From Pseudopelagicola sp. (GTDB lineage Bacteria; Pseudomonadota; Alphaproteobacteria; Rhodobacterales; Rhodobacteraceae): DNA of 64,000 nt. The stretch lies in NCBI GenBank assembly GCA_026195905.1, contig JAPHRE010000021.1:1-64000 (forward strand). The letters run 5' to 3'. This document shows, piece by piece, positions 8,878 to 17,723 of this stretch. Positions within the stretch are counted from its first letter, which is position 1. Every line of letters starts with the position of its first letter. Under the pieces are notes generated by a model. That model saw only the letters and a list, made by a program, of their open reading frames with translations, had not been told where the DNA came from and did no database searches. Both the position numbers and the translations under genes were made by a program.

Positions 8878-9249
8878 ATGGACCTGATTGCGGATATCCT
8901 TCTTGTGGCAGGCGCTCTTGGTGCGGGTGTGTATTGCTTCGTTCTTGCGCGCCGGCTTTCGCGGTTCAATGATCTCGAATCCGGCGTTGGGGGTGCGGTT
9001 GCCGTGCTTTCCGCGCAGGTCGATGATTTGACGAAAACCCTTGAGGCCGCACGCTCGACCGCCGGTGCCTCGACCGAGTCGCTTGAGGGGCTGACGGATC
9101 GCGCAGAGGACGTGGCGCGTCGCCTCGAACTTCTTGTGGCGTCGATGCATGACCTCCCGGACCCGACTGCGACGCCACAACGGGATGATACGGTTCCGAA
9201 TGAACCCGTGTTCATGCGCCACAACGAAACGCATGGGGGAGAGGCATAA
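8878..9249 (+). CDS. Small membrane-anchored coiled-coil protein of the flagellar locus (possibly DUF6468/PflI-like)
   Basis: This 123-residue product has an N-terminal hydrophobic helix ('ILLVAGALGAGVYCFVLARRL') followed by 'SRFNDLESGVGGAVAVLSAQVDDLTKTLEAAR', which resembles DUF6468 proteins such as Caulobacter PflI. The rest is predicted helical and polar. It sits between fliL and a MotE-family gene and shares the TAATG overlap with the latter, so the three are one transcription unit. That places it with stator-associated functions. The family assignment is from memory of the motif and is tentative; no enzymatic motif is visible. Confidence 0.6.
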   Translation: MDLIADILLVAGALGAGVYCFVLARRLSRFNDLESGVGGAVAVLSAQVDDLTKTLEAARSTAGASTESLEGLTDRAEDVARRLELLVASMHDLPDPTATPQRDDTVPNEPVFMRHNETHGGEA

Positions 9250-9848
9250 TGGCGGGTAAGAAAACGCGTAGACAGGCCCGGCCCACGCGCGGAAGTCTTG
9301 TTGCAATTGCCGGTTTCCTCATTGTTTCAGGCGTTTTGCGCGTGGCGATTGGTGCGAGTGAGGTTCTCGCGCGGGAGCAAGAGTCGACCTTGGCAGAGAC
9401 CCCGCCCTTGCAGGACGCCACCGCCTCTTGCACCCCGCCGCCAGATATTCAGGCGGTCCTGACAGCGCTTGCGGAACGTGAGGCAAGAATCGAGGCAAAA
9501 GAAAGCGCGCTGCGGGATCGTATGCACGCCCTGCGTATTGCCGACGATCGGGTGAGCGAAAAATTGCAACAACTTACGGCCGCCGAAGATGCGTTGAGCG
9601 AGACGATTGCCCTGGCCGAATCTGCCTCTGAAAATGATCTGACACAGCTTACGACTGTCTATGAAGCGATGAAGCCCAAGGAAGCCGCGGCGCTTTTTGA
9701 AGAGATGGAGCCAGAGTTCGCAGCGGGGTTCCTAAGCAGAATGTCGGCAGAGGCTGCAGCCGGCGTATTGGCCGGACTATCCCCGCAGACGGCCTATTCC
9801 ATTAGCGTCGTGATCGCGGGGCGAAATGCTCTTGTGCCGACCCAATAG
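9249..9848 (+). CDS. MotE-family flagellar protein (MgtE N-domain-like)
   Basis: The 199-residue protein has an N-terminal membrane helix ('SLVAIAGFLIVSGVLRVAIGAS'), a long coiled coil over roughly residues 70-130 ('REARIEAKESALRDRMHALRIADDRVSEKLQQL') and a C-terminal segment 'YEAMKPKEAAALFEEMEPEFAAGFLSRMSAEAAAGVLAGL'. That last segment is the MgtE-N-like repeat found in MotE, which in rhizobia works as a periplasmic chaperone for the MotC stator protein. The ATG overlaps the previous stop. Here it precedes motA, consistent with stator assembly. Function beyond the family is inferred. Confidence 0.78.
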   Translation: MAGKKTRRQARPTRGSLVAIAGFLIVSGVLRVAIGASEVLAREQESTLAETPPLQDATASCTPPPDIQAVLTALAEREARIEAKESALRDRMHALRIADDRVSEKLQQLTAAEDALSETIALAESASENDLTQLTTVYEAMKPKEAAALFEEMEPEFAAGFLSRMSAEAAAGVLAGLSPQTAYSISVVIAGRNALVPTQ

Positions 9849-9919
9849 GGCTCTGCTGAGGGTTTCTTAACCTCAAGCCGCCAAACTTCTCATGTGCTTA
9901 GAATAGCGGGAGAATCGCA

Positions 9920-10789
9920 GTGATCGGCCTCGTAGGTATCGTCCTGATTTTTGTTATGGTGTTCGGTGGCTATATTGCCGCTGGTGGTAAACTTGGGATC
10001 ATTCTCAAGGCGATGCCATTCGAGCTTGCCATGATTGGAGGCGCGGCAATCGGAGCCTTTTTGCTCAGCAACGACATCGCAAGCGTCAAACATACGATCA
10101 AAGATGTCGGAAAGGTTTTTAAGGGGCCGAAATGGAAAAATGACGACTATCGAGACCTTCTTTGTCTCTTGTTTGAGTTGATCCGTTTGGCGCGTCAAAA
10201 CCCCGTGGCCATCGAGGAACATATTGAGGCACCGGAAACCTCTGCAATTTTTGGAAAATACCCAAGAATTCAGGCAGATACAGAGGCGGTCGCGTTGATC
10301 GCGGACACGATGCGCTCGGCGTCGATGAATTATGACGATCCGCATCAGGTCGAAGAGGTGCTTGATAAACGGATGGAGGCGAGCCTTCACCATGCCCTCC
10401 ACTCCAGCCATGCGCTGCAAACTATGGCTGATGGCCTGCCGGCGCTTGGAATTGTTGCGGCGGTGCTTGGGGTGATCAAAACTATGGGGTCTATTGACCA
10501 GCCGCCGGAAATCCTTGGCAAGATGATTGGTGGCGCTTTGGTTGGGACTTTTCTTGGGGTGTTCCTGGCTTATGGGCTTGTTGGTCCATTCGCGGCCAAA
10601 CTCAAGGCCGTCGTTGAAGAGGACAGCCACTTTTATCAACTGATCCGCGAAGTTTTGGTCGCAAACCTGCATAACCACCCAACGAATATCTGTATCGAGG
10701 TTGGTCGCCAAAACACGCCCGCACATTCACGGCCAAGCTATTCCGACCTCGAGGATGCCCTAAAGGCTGCCAAGAAGGAGGCGGCATGA
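9920..10789 (+). CDS. motA: Flagellar stator protein MotA
   Basis: MotA forms, with MotB, the proton channel that drives rotation. The 289-residue protein has four hydrophobic helices: one at the N-terminus ('IGLVGIVLIFVMVFGGYIAAGG'), one near residue 40, and two late ('LPALGIVAAVLGVIKTMGSI' and 'LVGTFLGVFLAYGLVGPFAAKL'). The conserved cytoplasmic loop region carries 'RQNPVAIEEHIEAPETSAIFGKYP'. The start is a GTG with a GGGAGA site 6 bases upstream. The 71-base gap before it contains a small hairpin (TGAGG/CCTCA), but I see no clear promoter. motB does not follow; it lies at the left window edge. The stop overlaps the next gene by 4 bases. Confidence 0.94.
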   Translation: MIGLVGIVLIFVMVFGGYIAAGGKLGIILKAMPFELAMIGGAAIGAFLLSNDIASVKHTIKDVGKVFKGPKWKNDDYRDLLCLLFELIRLARQNPVAIEEHIEAPETSAIFGKYPRIQADTEAVALIADTMRSASMNYDDPHQVEEVLDKRMEASLHHALHSSHALQTMADGLPALGIVAAVLGVIKTMGSIDQPPEILGKMIGGALVGTFLGVFLAYGLVGPFAAKLKAVVEEDSHFYQLIREVLVANLHNHPTNICIEVGRQNTPAHSRPSYSDLEDALKAAKKEAA

Positions 10790-12975
10790 TGCGGTATTTC
10801 CTTGGCGTTTTCCTTGTGTTTTGGGCGACCTTGGTGGCGTCAGAAACGGTTGATGTCCGATCCGGGGAACATGATGGGTTTACCCGACTTGTTTTTACGC
10901 TGCCGGGTGCGAATACAAAATGGTCTGTTTCCGGGGGGGATCGGGAGTATGTCCTCAGGATTGGCACCAATGCGCCTGAATACGCGGCGGCAACGGTCTT
11001 TGATCGTATTCCTCGAACGCGCCTTGCCGCTTTGACGTTGGCGGATGGCAATCAAGAGGTTTTGATGCGGCTTGCGTGCCCTTGTGTGGTTGAGGCCTTT
11101 GCGTTCGGCGCCCGCAGTGTTGTCGTCGATATCCGCTCTCCTGACGAAGACCTATCGCCAGCCCCGGAAGCGACCCAAGTTCAACAAGATGCACCACCGC
11201 CAAGCACGATCTTGCGGTTGCCAGAAAAAGAACGTGAGAAGGCCAGTCAAAAATGGACGGGCCTAGACAGGTTTGTCGATGAAACAGAACGCAAGCGAGA
11301 TAATCGAAACCAACTTGTGCGGGCCGTGGCGCGTGCAGCCTCGCAAGGGCTTGTGGCCCCCAATGTGTCCCTATCGCCCCCTGCGACGAAGAAACCAGCG
11401 GTGAAAGAACCAGAGGCGGCCTCGCAAAACGCCGCTATTGATGCGCATATGCGCAACAACCTTCGGACCGAGACGAGCTATGATAGGGTTTTTTCTACGG
11501 TTGAAGAGGCCTTACCGACCAACACCTGTTTGCCCGATGATCTTGTTGATATTGCGCAATGGAAGGGCGGCGGAGAGGAGGCAAGTGCGCGTCCTTTGAC
11601 ATGGGCATCGCTTTATGACGAGGCCGGAGCGGTCGATGTCCAAGCCGTGCTCGCCCAAGCCCGCGCTCTTTTATATCAGACCTTCGGCAGAGAAGCGCGT
11701 CAGGTTCTTAGCCTTGCTCCGCCGTCAGAGGAAAAACGAATCCTGGGCGCAATGGCGGCGATTATGGATTCAGAGGCGGGGCCGTCGACCATGATTTTTC
11801 CTAGGTCTGAGGACTGCACGGGGCTTGCAGTTCTTTGGGCATTTCTCGAAGAGGCATGGAGTCCCGATAGTGATCAGGAAAAGGCTATACTCCGCGCATT
11901 TACGGCCTTGCCGGGGCATTTGCGCCGCCATCTTGGACCGCGAATCGCCGATAGCTTTCTTGAACTTGGTGAGGTCACGACCGCCGATGTCGTCTCGGCC
12001 ATGATTGATCGGGTAAGCGAAGATACAGACCCAAAAATAAAGCTGTTGCAGGCACAAATTGGTGCAGAAGAAGCCAGTGAGCGCGCGCGCGCGGAGTCTG
12101 CGCTTGCCGACATGGTGCAACAGGGGGAGCGGATCACCCCAGAGGCTCTTATTAGTTTGGTCGATCTATATGCAGAGCGCGGATTTGCCCCGACGCTTGA
12201 CACGGTTGCGTTACTTGAGGCCATTGCACTTGAGCATCGCCGAAGTGTGCTTGGCCAGGATCTGCGCCGCGCCCATGCGATTGCAGCGGCGCTTGCGGGG
12301 CATTTCGAGAAAGCCTTTGATGTTGCAAGGGATGTCGCGTCTCGCGATGGAGAGCCAGCGGCGCAGGTTTTGCGATCGCGCCTCGTTGCGATGCTTTTGA
12401 AAGAGGCCGATGATGCTACGATCCTCAAGATTGCACTTGGGCAAAACCTTGGCCTTGAAAAGGCTCTGGAACGTGGTGCGGTTTTGGACCTGTCCGAAAG
12501 ACTTGTTGCGATGGGTTTCCCGGACCAAGGCGCAGATGTTTTAGGGACCATCCCATTCCATATGACCGAGCGTGAACGCATTTTGCGGGCACGGTTGGCT
12601 CTGTCAAATGGGCGACCTCGACAAGCAGAGGCAGAGTTGCTTGGGATAGAGAGTCCTGACGCCCAGAAACTCCGGGCGCGCGCGCGCGCGCTAGCCGGGG
12701 ACCATGAGCGCGCCGCAGCCGCCTATTCCGAGATCGGGATGCAGGAAGCGGCGGCGCACCAGTCTTGGCTTGCCGGGGATTGGACGCAGGCCCTCCCCCA
12801 AGAAACGCCCACCGCACAACAAGCGCCAAGCCAACCGAATGGTGATCCGAACGCATCCATAGAGGGGGATGTCGGCGGGATTTTGGCGAGGAACAGGGCA
12901 GAGGTTAGGGCGAGTGTTGAACTCCGCGCGCAGCTCAACGGCCTTCTCGTGCAATATGCTCCGCCAGATTTTTGA
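10786..12975 (+). CDS. Large periplasmic protein of the flagellar motor operon, function unknown
   Basis: This 729-residue protein begins with a signal peptide ('RYFLGVFLVFWATLVASE'). Next comes about 110 residues of beta-rich sequence resembling an AMIN-type domain ('VDVRSGEHDGFTRLVFTLPG', 'RTRLAALTLADGNQEVLMRLAC'). A proline-rich linker follows, then about 500 residues of alanine-rich helical repeats that look TPR/Sel1-like ('GHFEKAFDVARDVASRDGEPAAQVLRSRLVAMLL'). No other membrane helix is visible. It overlaps the motA stop by 4 bases, so it is translationally coupled to the stator gene. By position it may correspond to a rotation factor such as MotF of Rhodobacter sphaeroides, but I cannot confirm homology. 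Confidence 0.7.
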   Translation: MMRYFLGVFLVFWATLVASETVDVRSGEHDGFTRLVFTLPGANTKWSVSGGDREYVLRIGTNAPEYAAATVFDRIPRTRLAALTLADGNQEVLMRLACPCVVEAFAFGARSVVVDIRSPDEDLSPAPEATQVQQDAPPPSTILRLPEKEREKASQKWTGLDRFVDETERKRDNRNQLVRAVARAASQGLVAPNVSLSPPATKKPAVKEPEAASQNAAIDAHMRNNLRTETSYDRVFSTVEEALPTNTCLPDDLVDIAQWKGGGEEASARPLTWASLYDEAGAVDVQAVLAQARALLYQTFGREARQVLSLAPPSEEKRILGAMAAIMDSEAGPSTMIFPRSEDCTGLAVLWAFLEEAWSPDSDQEKAILRAFTALPGHLRRHLGPRIADSFLELGEVTTADVVSAMIDRVSEDTDPKIKLLQAQIGAEEASERARAESALADMVQQGERITPEALISLVDLYAERGFAPTLDTVALLEAIALEHRRSVLGQDLRRAHAIAAALAGHFEKAFDVARDVASRDGEPAAQVLRSRLVAMLLKEADDATILKIALGQNLGLEKALERGAVLDLSERLVAMGFPDQGADVLGTIPFHMTERERILRARLALSNGRPRQAEAELLGIESPDAQKLRARARALAGDHERAAAAYSEIGMQEAAAHQSWLAGDWTQALPQETPTAQQAPSQPNGDPNASIEGDVGGILARNRAEVRASVELRAQLNGLLVQYAPPDF

Positions 12976-13044
12976 GGATTTTGCTCACGAAAAATCAACC
13001 AATTCGCGCCAGGCTCACGTGTGAAAGACAGAAGGTTTTTCCTC

Positions 13045-13785
13045 ATGCACCACGACAAAACCGCCTTTGTGCGAAAACGATACCGAATGGACCCGCTGAT
13101 AGGCGTATTCTGTGCTGTGTTCCTTTTTTTCGGGCTGGGGGCGGGCAAGGCGGCATTTGCCAGTGGCGTGCTATGCGATCGCGCCGCGTCACAGGCTTCG
13201 CGCCAAACAGGCGTTCCGGCAAACATATTGCTGGCTTTGACCCGCACAGAAACCGGGCGTCGCAAAGACGGAGTATTTGCCCCTTGGCCGTGGAGCATGA
13301 ATGTCGAAGGCAAGGGGCGCTGGTTCAAAAACCGGGCGGAGGCGGAGGCCTTTTTGCGGACCGTGGTCGGGGCGGGCACGCGTAACTTTGATGTCGGCTG
13401 TTTTCAGATCAATTACAGGTGGCACGGCACTGCGTTCGATACGGTCAATTCCATGTTCGAGCCGCTCGAAAATGCGCTTTATGCGGCCCGTTTTCTACAG
13501 AGGCTTTTTAAGGAAAAGGGCAATTGGGAGGATGCCGCCGCCGCATACCATTCCCGCACACCCAAATTTGCATCGCGTTACAAATCCCGGTTCCAATCCA
13601 TTTTGGCAGGTTTGGACATTCCCCCGAGTTCCGGCAAAAGTGTGCGTCAAACCCAAGCGATCAATGTTGCGCGGCCGAATTTGTATCCTCTGTTAACCCA
13701 AAAAAAGGTCCAAGGGCGCTCTTTTGGGTCACTTGTCCCCATAACGGCTGTTTCTCGTCGTCCTTTCCTTGCATTAGGGGGCTAG
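13045..13785 (+). CDS. sltF: SltF-type flagellar lytic transglycosylase
   Basis: The product (246 residues from this start) has a signal peptide ('IGVFCAVFLFFGLGAGKAAFA') and an SLT lytic transglycosylase domain. The catalytic glutamate is in 'ILLALTRTETGR', followed by 'GCFQINYRWHG' and 'ALYAARFLQRLFKEKGNWEDAAAAYHS'. Such enzymes open peptidoglycan for the growing rod; in Rhodobacter SltF does this because FlgJ there lacks a muramidase domain. The same division of labour fits here, since the FlgJ-like protein at 27.6 kb is rod-binding only. The start is uncertain: GTG 13021, ATG 13045 (GAAGG site 9 bases upstream, chosen) or ATG 13087. Confidence 0.83.
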   Translation: MHHDKTAFVRKRYRMDPLIGVFCAVFLFFGLGAGKAAFASGVLCDRAASQASRQTGVPANILLALTRTETGRRKDGVFAPWPWSMNVEGKGRWFKNRAEAEAFLRTVVGAGTRNFDVGCFQINYRWHGTAFDTVNSMFEPLENALYAARFLQRLFKEKGNWEDAAAAYHSRTPKFASRYKSRFQSILAGLDIPPSSGKSVRQTQAINVARPNLYPLLTQKKVQGRSFGSLVPITAVSRRPFLALGG

Positions 13786-13789
13786 ACAG

Positions 13790-15874
13790 ATGGCACCGTC
13801 CTTACGCGCGTTGTTTAGCCCGACGATCCTGCTTGCGCTGGCTCTTATGGCCGTCATTGTCATGATGATCCTGCCTATGCCGGCCTGGGTTCTTGATATC
13901 GGGCTTGCGGGGTCTTTTGCGCTCGCGATTCTCATCTTTACAGTGACGCTTTTTATCGAAGAACCATTGGATTTCTCATCCTTCCCGACGGTGCTTCTTG
14001 CGGCGCTTATGCTGCGCTTGTCGCTGAATGTATCGTCCACGAAACTCATTATCGGCGAAGGCCATTCCGGCACTCATGCGGCGGGAAATGTGATCGAAGG
14101 GTTTGCGCAATTCGTCATGGGCGGAAGCGTTTTCCTTGGGCTTGTGGTCTTTGGGGTGCTGCTGATCGTCAATTTTATGGTCATCACGAAGGGCGCGGCG
14201 CGTATGGCCGAAGTGGGCGCGCGCTTTGCGCTTGATGGCATGCCGGGGCGACAGCTTGCGATTGATAGCGATATGTCCGCTGGCGCGATCACCCACGAAG
14301 AAGCAAAGGCCCGAAGGGCCAAGCAGGAGCAGGAAACAACCTTTTTCGGCTCGCTCGACGGTGCATCGAAATTCGTTAAGGGGGATGCTGTTGCTGGCCT
14401 CTTGATCACGCTCATGAACCTTGTGATGGGGGTCATCATGGGGATCATGGTGCATGGCATGCCGGTTGCCCAGGCCTTTGAAACTTATGCGATTTTAACG
14501 GTTGGCGATGGTCTTGTTACACAGATTCCCGCCGTTATCATTTCTATTGCCTCGGCGCTTCTTCTGGCGCGCGGCGGCACGACGGGAACCACGGATCTTA
14601 CCTTGGTTAAACAACTCGGAAGTCATCCTGCGGCGTTGGCGACCGTGGCGATTCTCATGGTGTTGTTTGCGCTTGTGCCGGGGCTTCCTTTTGTGCCGTT
14701 CATTTCAGGCGGGGCGCTTCTTGGGACGGTTGCCTTCTTCTTACACAAAAGCAAATCAAATGCGGAGCTTCAGGAGGGCGAGGTTGAGGCAGACGTCCCT
14801 GCGCCGCGCGCACGGATCGGCGATGTGATTGACCTTGAGGATATCCATGTCGAATTCGCACCGAACCTTGTCGAGATGGTGCTTGATCCCGGTGCGGGGC
14901 TTGATACGCGGATCGAAAATATGCGCCGCCATATCGCGGCGGCTTACGGAATAATCCTGCCGGAAATTCGCCTTACGGACAATCCGGCCCTTCCCGACGG
15001 AACATATGTCATTCGTATTCACGGCGTGGAACATGACCGGGTTACGATACGGCCCGAACGCGTACTTCTTTTGTTGCCCGATGGCCCTTCGGATAGGCTC
15101 CCGGCGGGGGAAGATACACAAGAGCCGGTCTATGGTGCCCCGGCCCGTTGGATTCCGCAAGATCAGCAAGAGCGGGCCGCCGTCACGGGATCAACGACGG
15201 TTCAACCTGTAGAGGTTTTGGCAACTCATCTTCTTGAGACCATCAAACGCAACCTGAGCCGACTTTTGACGCTCAAGGTTTTGCGACGGCTTCTTGATGA
15301 GATGGTCAATCTAAGCGATCCCGCGCGAGCCGAGGCCAACCGGCGCATGCTTGATGATTTGATCCCTGACAAAATCCCGATTGAGCTTCTGCATCGTGTC
15401 CTGCGCCTGCTGCTTGATGAACAGGTTTCGATCCGCAACATGCCTTTGATTCTTGAATCAATTGTCGAATTGCGTGCGCCAAACCTGACTTCGGAAGCCA
15501 TCTGTGAGCATGTTCGCCAAAGGCTTGGATTTCAAATCGTGGCCGAGATGCGTCGCGACGACGGGACGTTGCCCCTTATTCAGCTTGCGCCGGATTGGGA
15601 CGAGGTTTTTGCCGGGTATCAGGTCGAAGGTGATCGGGGCGGGTCGGATTTTGCCCTGCCACCTGACATTTTTAACAAGCTTGCCAATGGCATTTCCGAG
15701 AAATTTTCCGAGATTGGAGCGCAGGGCGTAAGCGCCGGTCTGGTGACGAGCGCCCCCAAACGCCGGTTTCTCAAGACTGTCATGACGGCGAAAGGAATCC
15801 GCAACCCGGTTTTGGCGTTCGAAGAAATCGGGGTCGATGCCCGCCCGGCCCTTGTTGGGGTGGTTTCGCCTTGA
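13790..15874 (+). CDS. flhA: Flagellar export protein FlhA
   Basis: FlhA is the large ring-forming component of the export gate that receives chaperone-cargo complexes. The 694-residue protein has about eight N-terminal membrane helices, the conserved segment 'DFSSFPTVLLAALMLRLSLNVSSTKLII' and the FHIPEP-type region 'KFVKGDAVAGLLITLMNLVMGVIMG'. A soluble cytoplasmic half follows, containing 'LLEDTIKRNLSRLLTLKVLRRLLDEMVNLSDPA'-like sequence (here beginning 'LLETIKRN'). Length is normal. It starts 4 bases after sltF and its TGA overlaps the fliR start. Confidence 0.96.
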   Translation: MAPSLRALFSPTILLALALMAVIVMMILPMPAWVLDIGLAGSFALAILIFTVTLFIEEPLDFSSFPTVLLAALMLRLSLNVSSTKLIIGEGHSGTHAAGNVIEGFAQFVMGGSVFLGLVVFGVLLIVNFMVITKGAARMAEVGARFALDGMPGRQLAIDSDMSAGAITHEEAKARRAKQEQETTFFGSLDGASKFVKGDAVAGLLITLMNLVMGVIMGIMVHGMPVAQAFETYAILTVGDGLVTQIPAVIISIASALLLARGGTTGTTDLTLVKQLGSHPAALATVAILMVLFALVPGLPFVPFISGGALLGTVAFFLHKSKSNAELQEGEVEADVPAPRARIGDVIDLEDIHVEFAPNLVEMVLDPGAGLDTRIENMRRHIAAAYGIILPEIRLTDNPALPDGTYVIRIHGVEHDRVTIRPERVLLLLPDGPSDRLPAGEDTQEPVYGAPARWIPQDQQERAAVTGSTTVQPVEVLATHLLETIKRNLSRLLTLKVLRRLLDEMVNLSDPARAEANRRMLDDLIPDKIPIELLHRVLRLLLDEQVSIRNMPLILESIVELRAPNLTSEAICEHVRQRLGFQIVAEMRRDDGTLPLIQLAPDWDEVFAGYQVEGDRGGSDFALPPDIFNKLANGISEKFSEIGAQGVSAGLVTSAPKRRFLKTVMTAKGIRNPVLAFEEIGVDARPALVGVVSP

Positions 15875-16641
15875 ATGCGATGTCGGACCTCATTGGGTTT
15901 GTCACGGGTGCGGGCGAGCATGGGTTTCATGTTTTTCTAAGGCTGGGCGCGTTGGTGGCTTTGCTTCCGGCATTCGGGGAACAATCAATTCCCATGCGGG
16001 TCAAACTTGCGATCGCGCTGGCGTTTGCGCTCATCGTCGCGCCAGCCGTGCCGCCGGTTGAGTTTGCGCCCGGCTTGGCCGGTTTGGCCTGGAGCGTTCT
16101 CACGGAGACGCTTTCTGGGTTTTTGCTTGGGATCGGTTTGCGGTTTTTTGTCTTTGCGCTTCAGACCGCCGGGGCGATGGCCGCGCAGAGCATGTCCTTG
16201 TCACAACTTTTTGGTCAGGCCGGGGTCGATCCGATGCCCGCTATGGGCCATGTCCTGACGCTTGCCGGGCTCACGCTTGCGGTTACGGCGGGTTTGCATG
16301 TGCGGGTCGCTGAGCTTGCGATCCGTTCCTATGATTTCCTGCCAATGGCGCGCTTGCCGCTTTCAGACGATGTCTCGCAATGGGGGGTGACACAAGCCGC
16401 GGGCGTGTTTGCGCTTGCCTTTCGGTTGGCCGCGCCCTTTCTGATTGCCTCAACGCTCTATAACCTTGCGATGGGGGTTATTAACCGCGCAATGCCACAG
16501 CTCATGGTGGCTTTTGTGGGGGCTCCCCTGATTACGGCCGGTGGTCTTGCGCTTTTGTTCATAGTGGCGTCGCCCTTGCTGAGCCTTTGGCTTGAGGCGT
16601 TTCATGCCTTTATCGAAAACCCGATCGGAGCGGGGCGATGA
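15871..16641 (+). CDS. fliR: Flagellar export gate protein FliR
   Basis: FliR completes the FliPQR gate core. The 256-residue protein is strongly hydrophobic with about six membrane segments and family features such as 'LRLGALVALLPAFGEQSIPMRVKLAIALAFALIVAP' and 'AMAAQSMSLSQLFGQAGVDPMPAMGHVLTLAGL'. The annotated start is a TTG overlapping the flhA stop (TTGA); the ATG at 15880 is a reasonable alternative. A GGGGTGG site lies upstream of the TTG. The fliR stop overlaps the flhB start by four bases. Confidence 0.94.
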   Translation: MNAMSDLIGFVTGAGEHGFHVFLRLGALVALLPAFGEQSIPMRVKLAIALAFALIVAPAVPPVEFAPGLAGLAWSVLTETLSGFLLGIGLRFFVFALQTAGAMAAQSMSLSQLFGQAGVDPMPAMGHVLTLAGLTLAVTAGLHVRVAELAIRSYDFLPMARLPLSDDVSQWGVTQAAGVFALAFRLAAPFLIASTLYNLAMGVINRAMPQLMVAFVGAPLITAGGLALLFIVASPLLSLWLEAFHAFIENPIGAGR

Positions 16642-17723
16642 GTGAGGAATCGCATGCTGATAAACCGCATGATCCGACCCAGCGAAAACTCGACCAAGCG
16701 CGCAAAAAGGGCGAGGTTGTCCGGTCAACCGATATCTCTGCCGCGGCGTCTTATGGTGGCCTTCTGATCGCGTTTGTTGTGCTGGGGCTTTCGACGGTGT
16801 CGTCGGTGTTCAACGTGCTCTTTTCTTTCCTAGATCGGACGCATAATCTCGCTCCGATGGTCTTTGAAGGTCATCCATCAGCAGCCTTGGCCGGGGTTTT
16901 TCGCGAAATGCTCGTCGCGATTTCGCCGTGGTTCGCGATCCCGTTTTTTCTTGTCCTCGCCGGGCTTTTTGCACAGCGGGCGATTGTATTCGCCCCAGAC
17001 AAGCTTGTCTTGAAGGTCTCGCGCATAAATCCGCTTGAAAATGCGCGGCAGAAATACGGACGCCGAGGCCTGTTCGAGTTTGCCAAGAGCTTTGCAAAAC
17101 TCGTTGTGTTTTCGCTTTGCCTCTTTCTCGTGACGAGGGGGCGGTTGTCTGAAATCACCGGAGCTATGAACGGATCGCCTTTGCAAGTCGCGGCGTTGAT
17201 GGGGCAGATCTGTGTGGCGTTTTTGGTGAACGTCTTGTTGATTTCTTCGGTTATCGCCGGAATTGACTACCTGTGGCAGCGCCAAGAATTTCATCTACGC
17301 AATCGCATGAGCTATAAGGAATTGCAGGACGAAGCCAAGGAAGCAGAAGGCGACCCGCATCTTAAGGGCGAACGTCGACGCAAGGCGCAGGCGATTGCGT
17401 CAACGCAAATGATGGCATCGGTTCCTGAGGCGAGCGTTGTGATTGTCAATCCAACGCATTTCGCGGTTGCCCTAAAATGGACCCAGACCCGAGATCAGGC
17501 GCCGGTATGCGTTGCCAAGGGTGTGGATGAAACGGCGCATCGAATTCGGGAGATTGCGCAGGAAAACGGGGTTCCTATTCATAGTGATCCACCCACTGCG
17601 CGCGCCCTTTTTGCGACTGTAGAGCTCGAACAGGAAATTCAGCCGGAACACTACCGCGCTGTCGCGGCCGCAATCCGGTTCGCCGAAGCCATGCGGAAAA
17701 AGGCAGGGAGCAGGGCGATATGA
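16638..17723 (+). CDS. flhB: Flagellar export switch protein FlhB
   Basis: FlhB is the export gate component whose self-cleavage switches export from rod/hook to filament substrates. The 361-residue protein starts with the usual 'KPHDPTQRKLDQARKKGEVVRSTDISAA', has four membrane helices, and carries the autocleavage motif NPTH at residues 271-274 ('VVIVNPTHFAVALKW'). It ends with the standard cytoplasmic segment 'VPIHSDPPTARALFATVELEQEIQPEHYRAVAAAIRFA'. The hook-length ruler FliK, its partner in the switch, is encoded at 27.9 kb. The stop overlaps the next gene by four bases. Confidence 0.96.
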   Translation: MSEESHADKPHDPTQRKLDQARKKGEVVRSTDISAAASYGGLLIAFVVLGLSTVSSVFNVLFSFLDRTHNLAPMVFEGHPSAALAGVFREMLVAISPWFAIPFFLVLAGLFAQRAIVFAPDKLVLKVSRINPLENARQKYGRRGLFEFAKSFAKLVVFSLCLFLVTRGRLSEITGAMNGSPLQVAALMGQICVAFLVNVLLISSVIAGIDYLWQRQEFHLRNRMSYKELQDEAKEAEGDPHLKGERRRKAQAIASTQMMASVPEASVVIVNPTHFAVALKWTQTRDQAPVCVAKGVDETAHRIREIAQENGVPIHSDPPTARALFATVELEQEIQPEHYRAVAAAIRFAEAMRKKAGSRAI

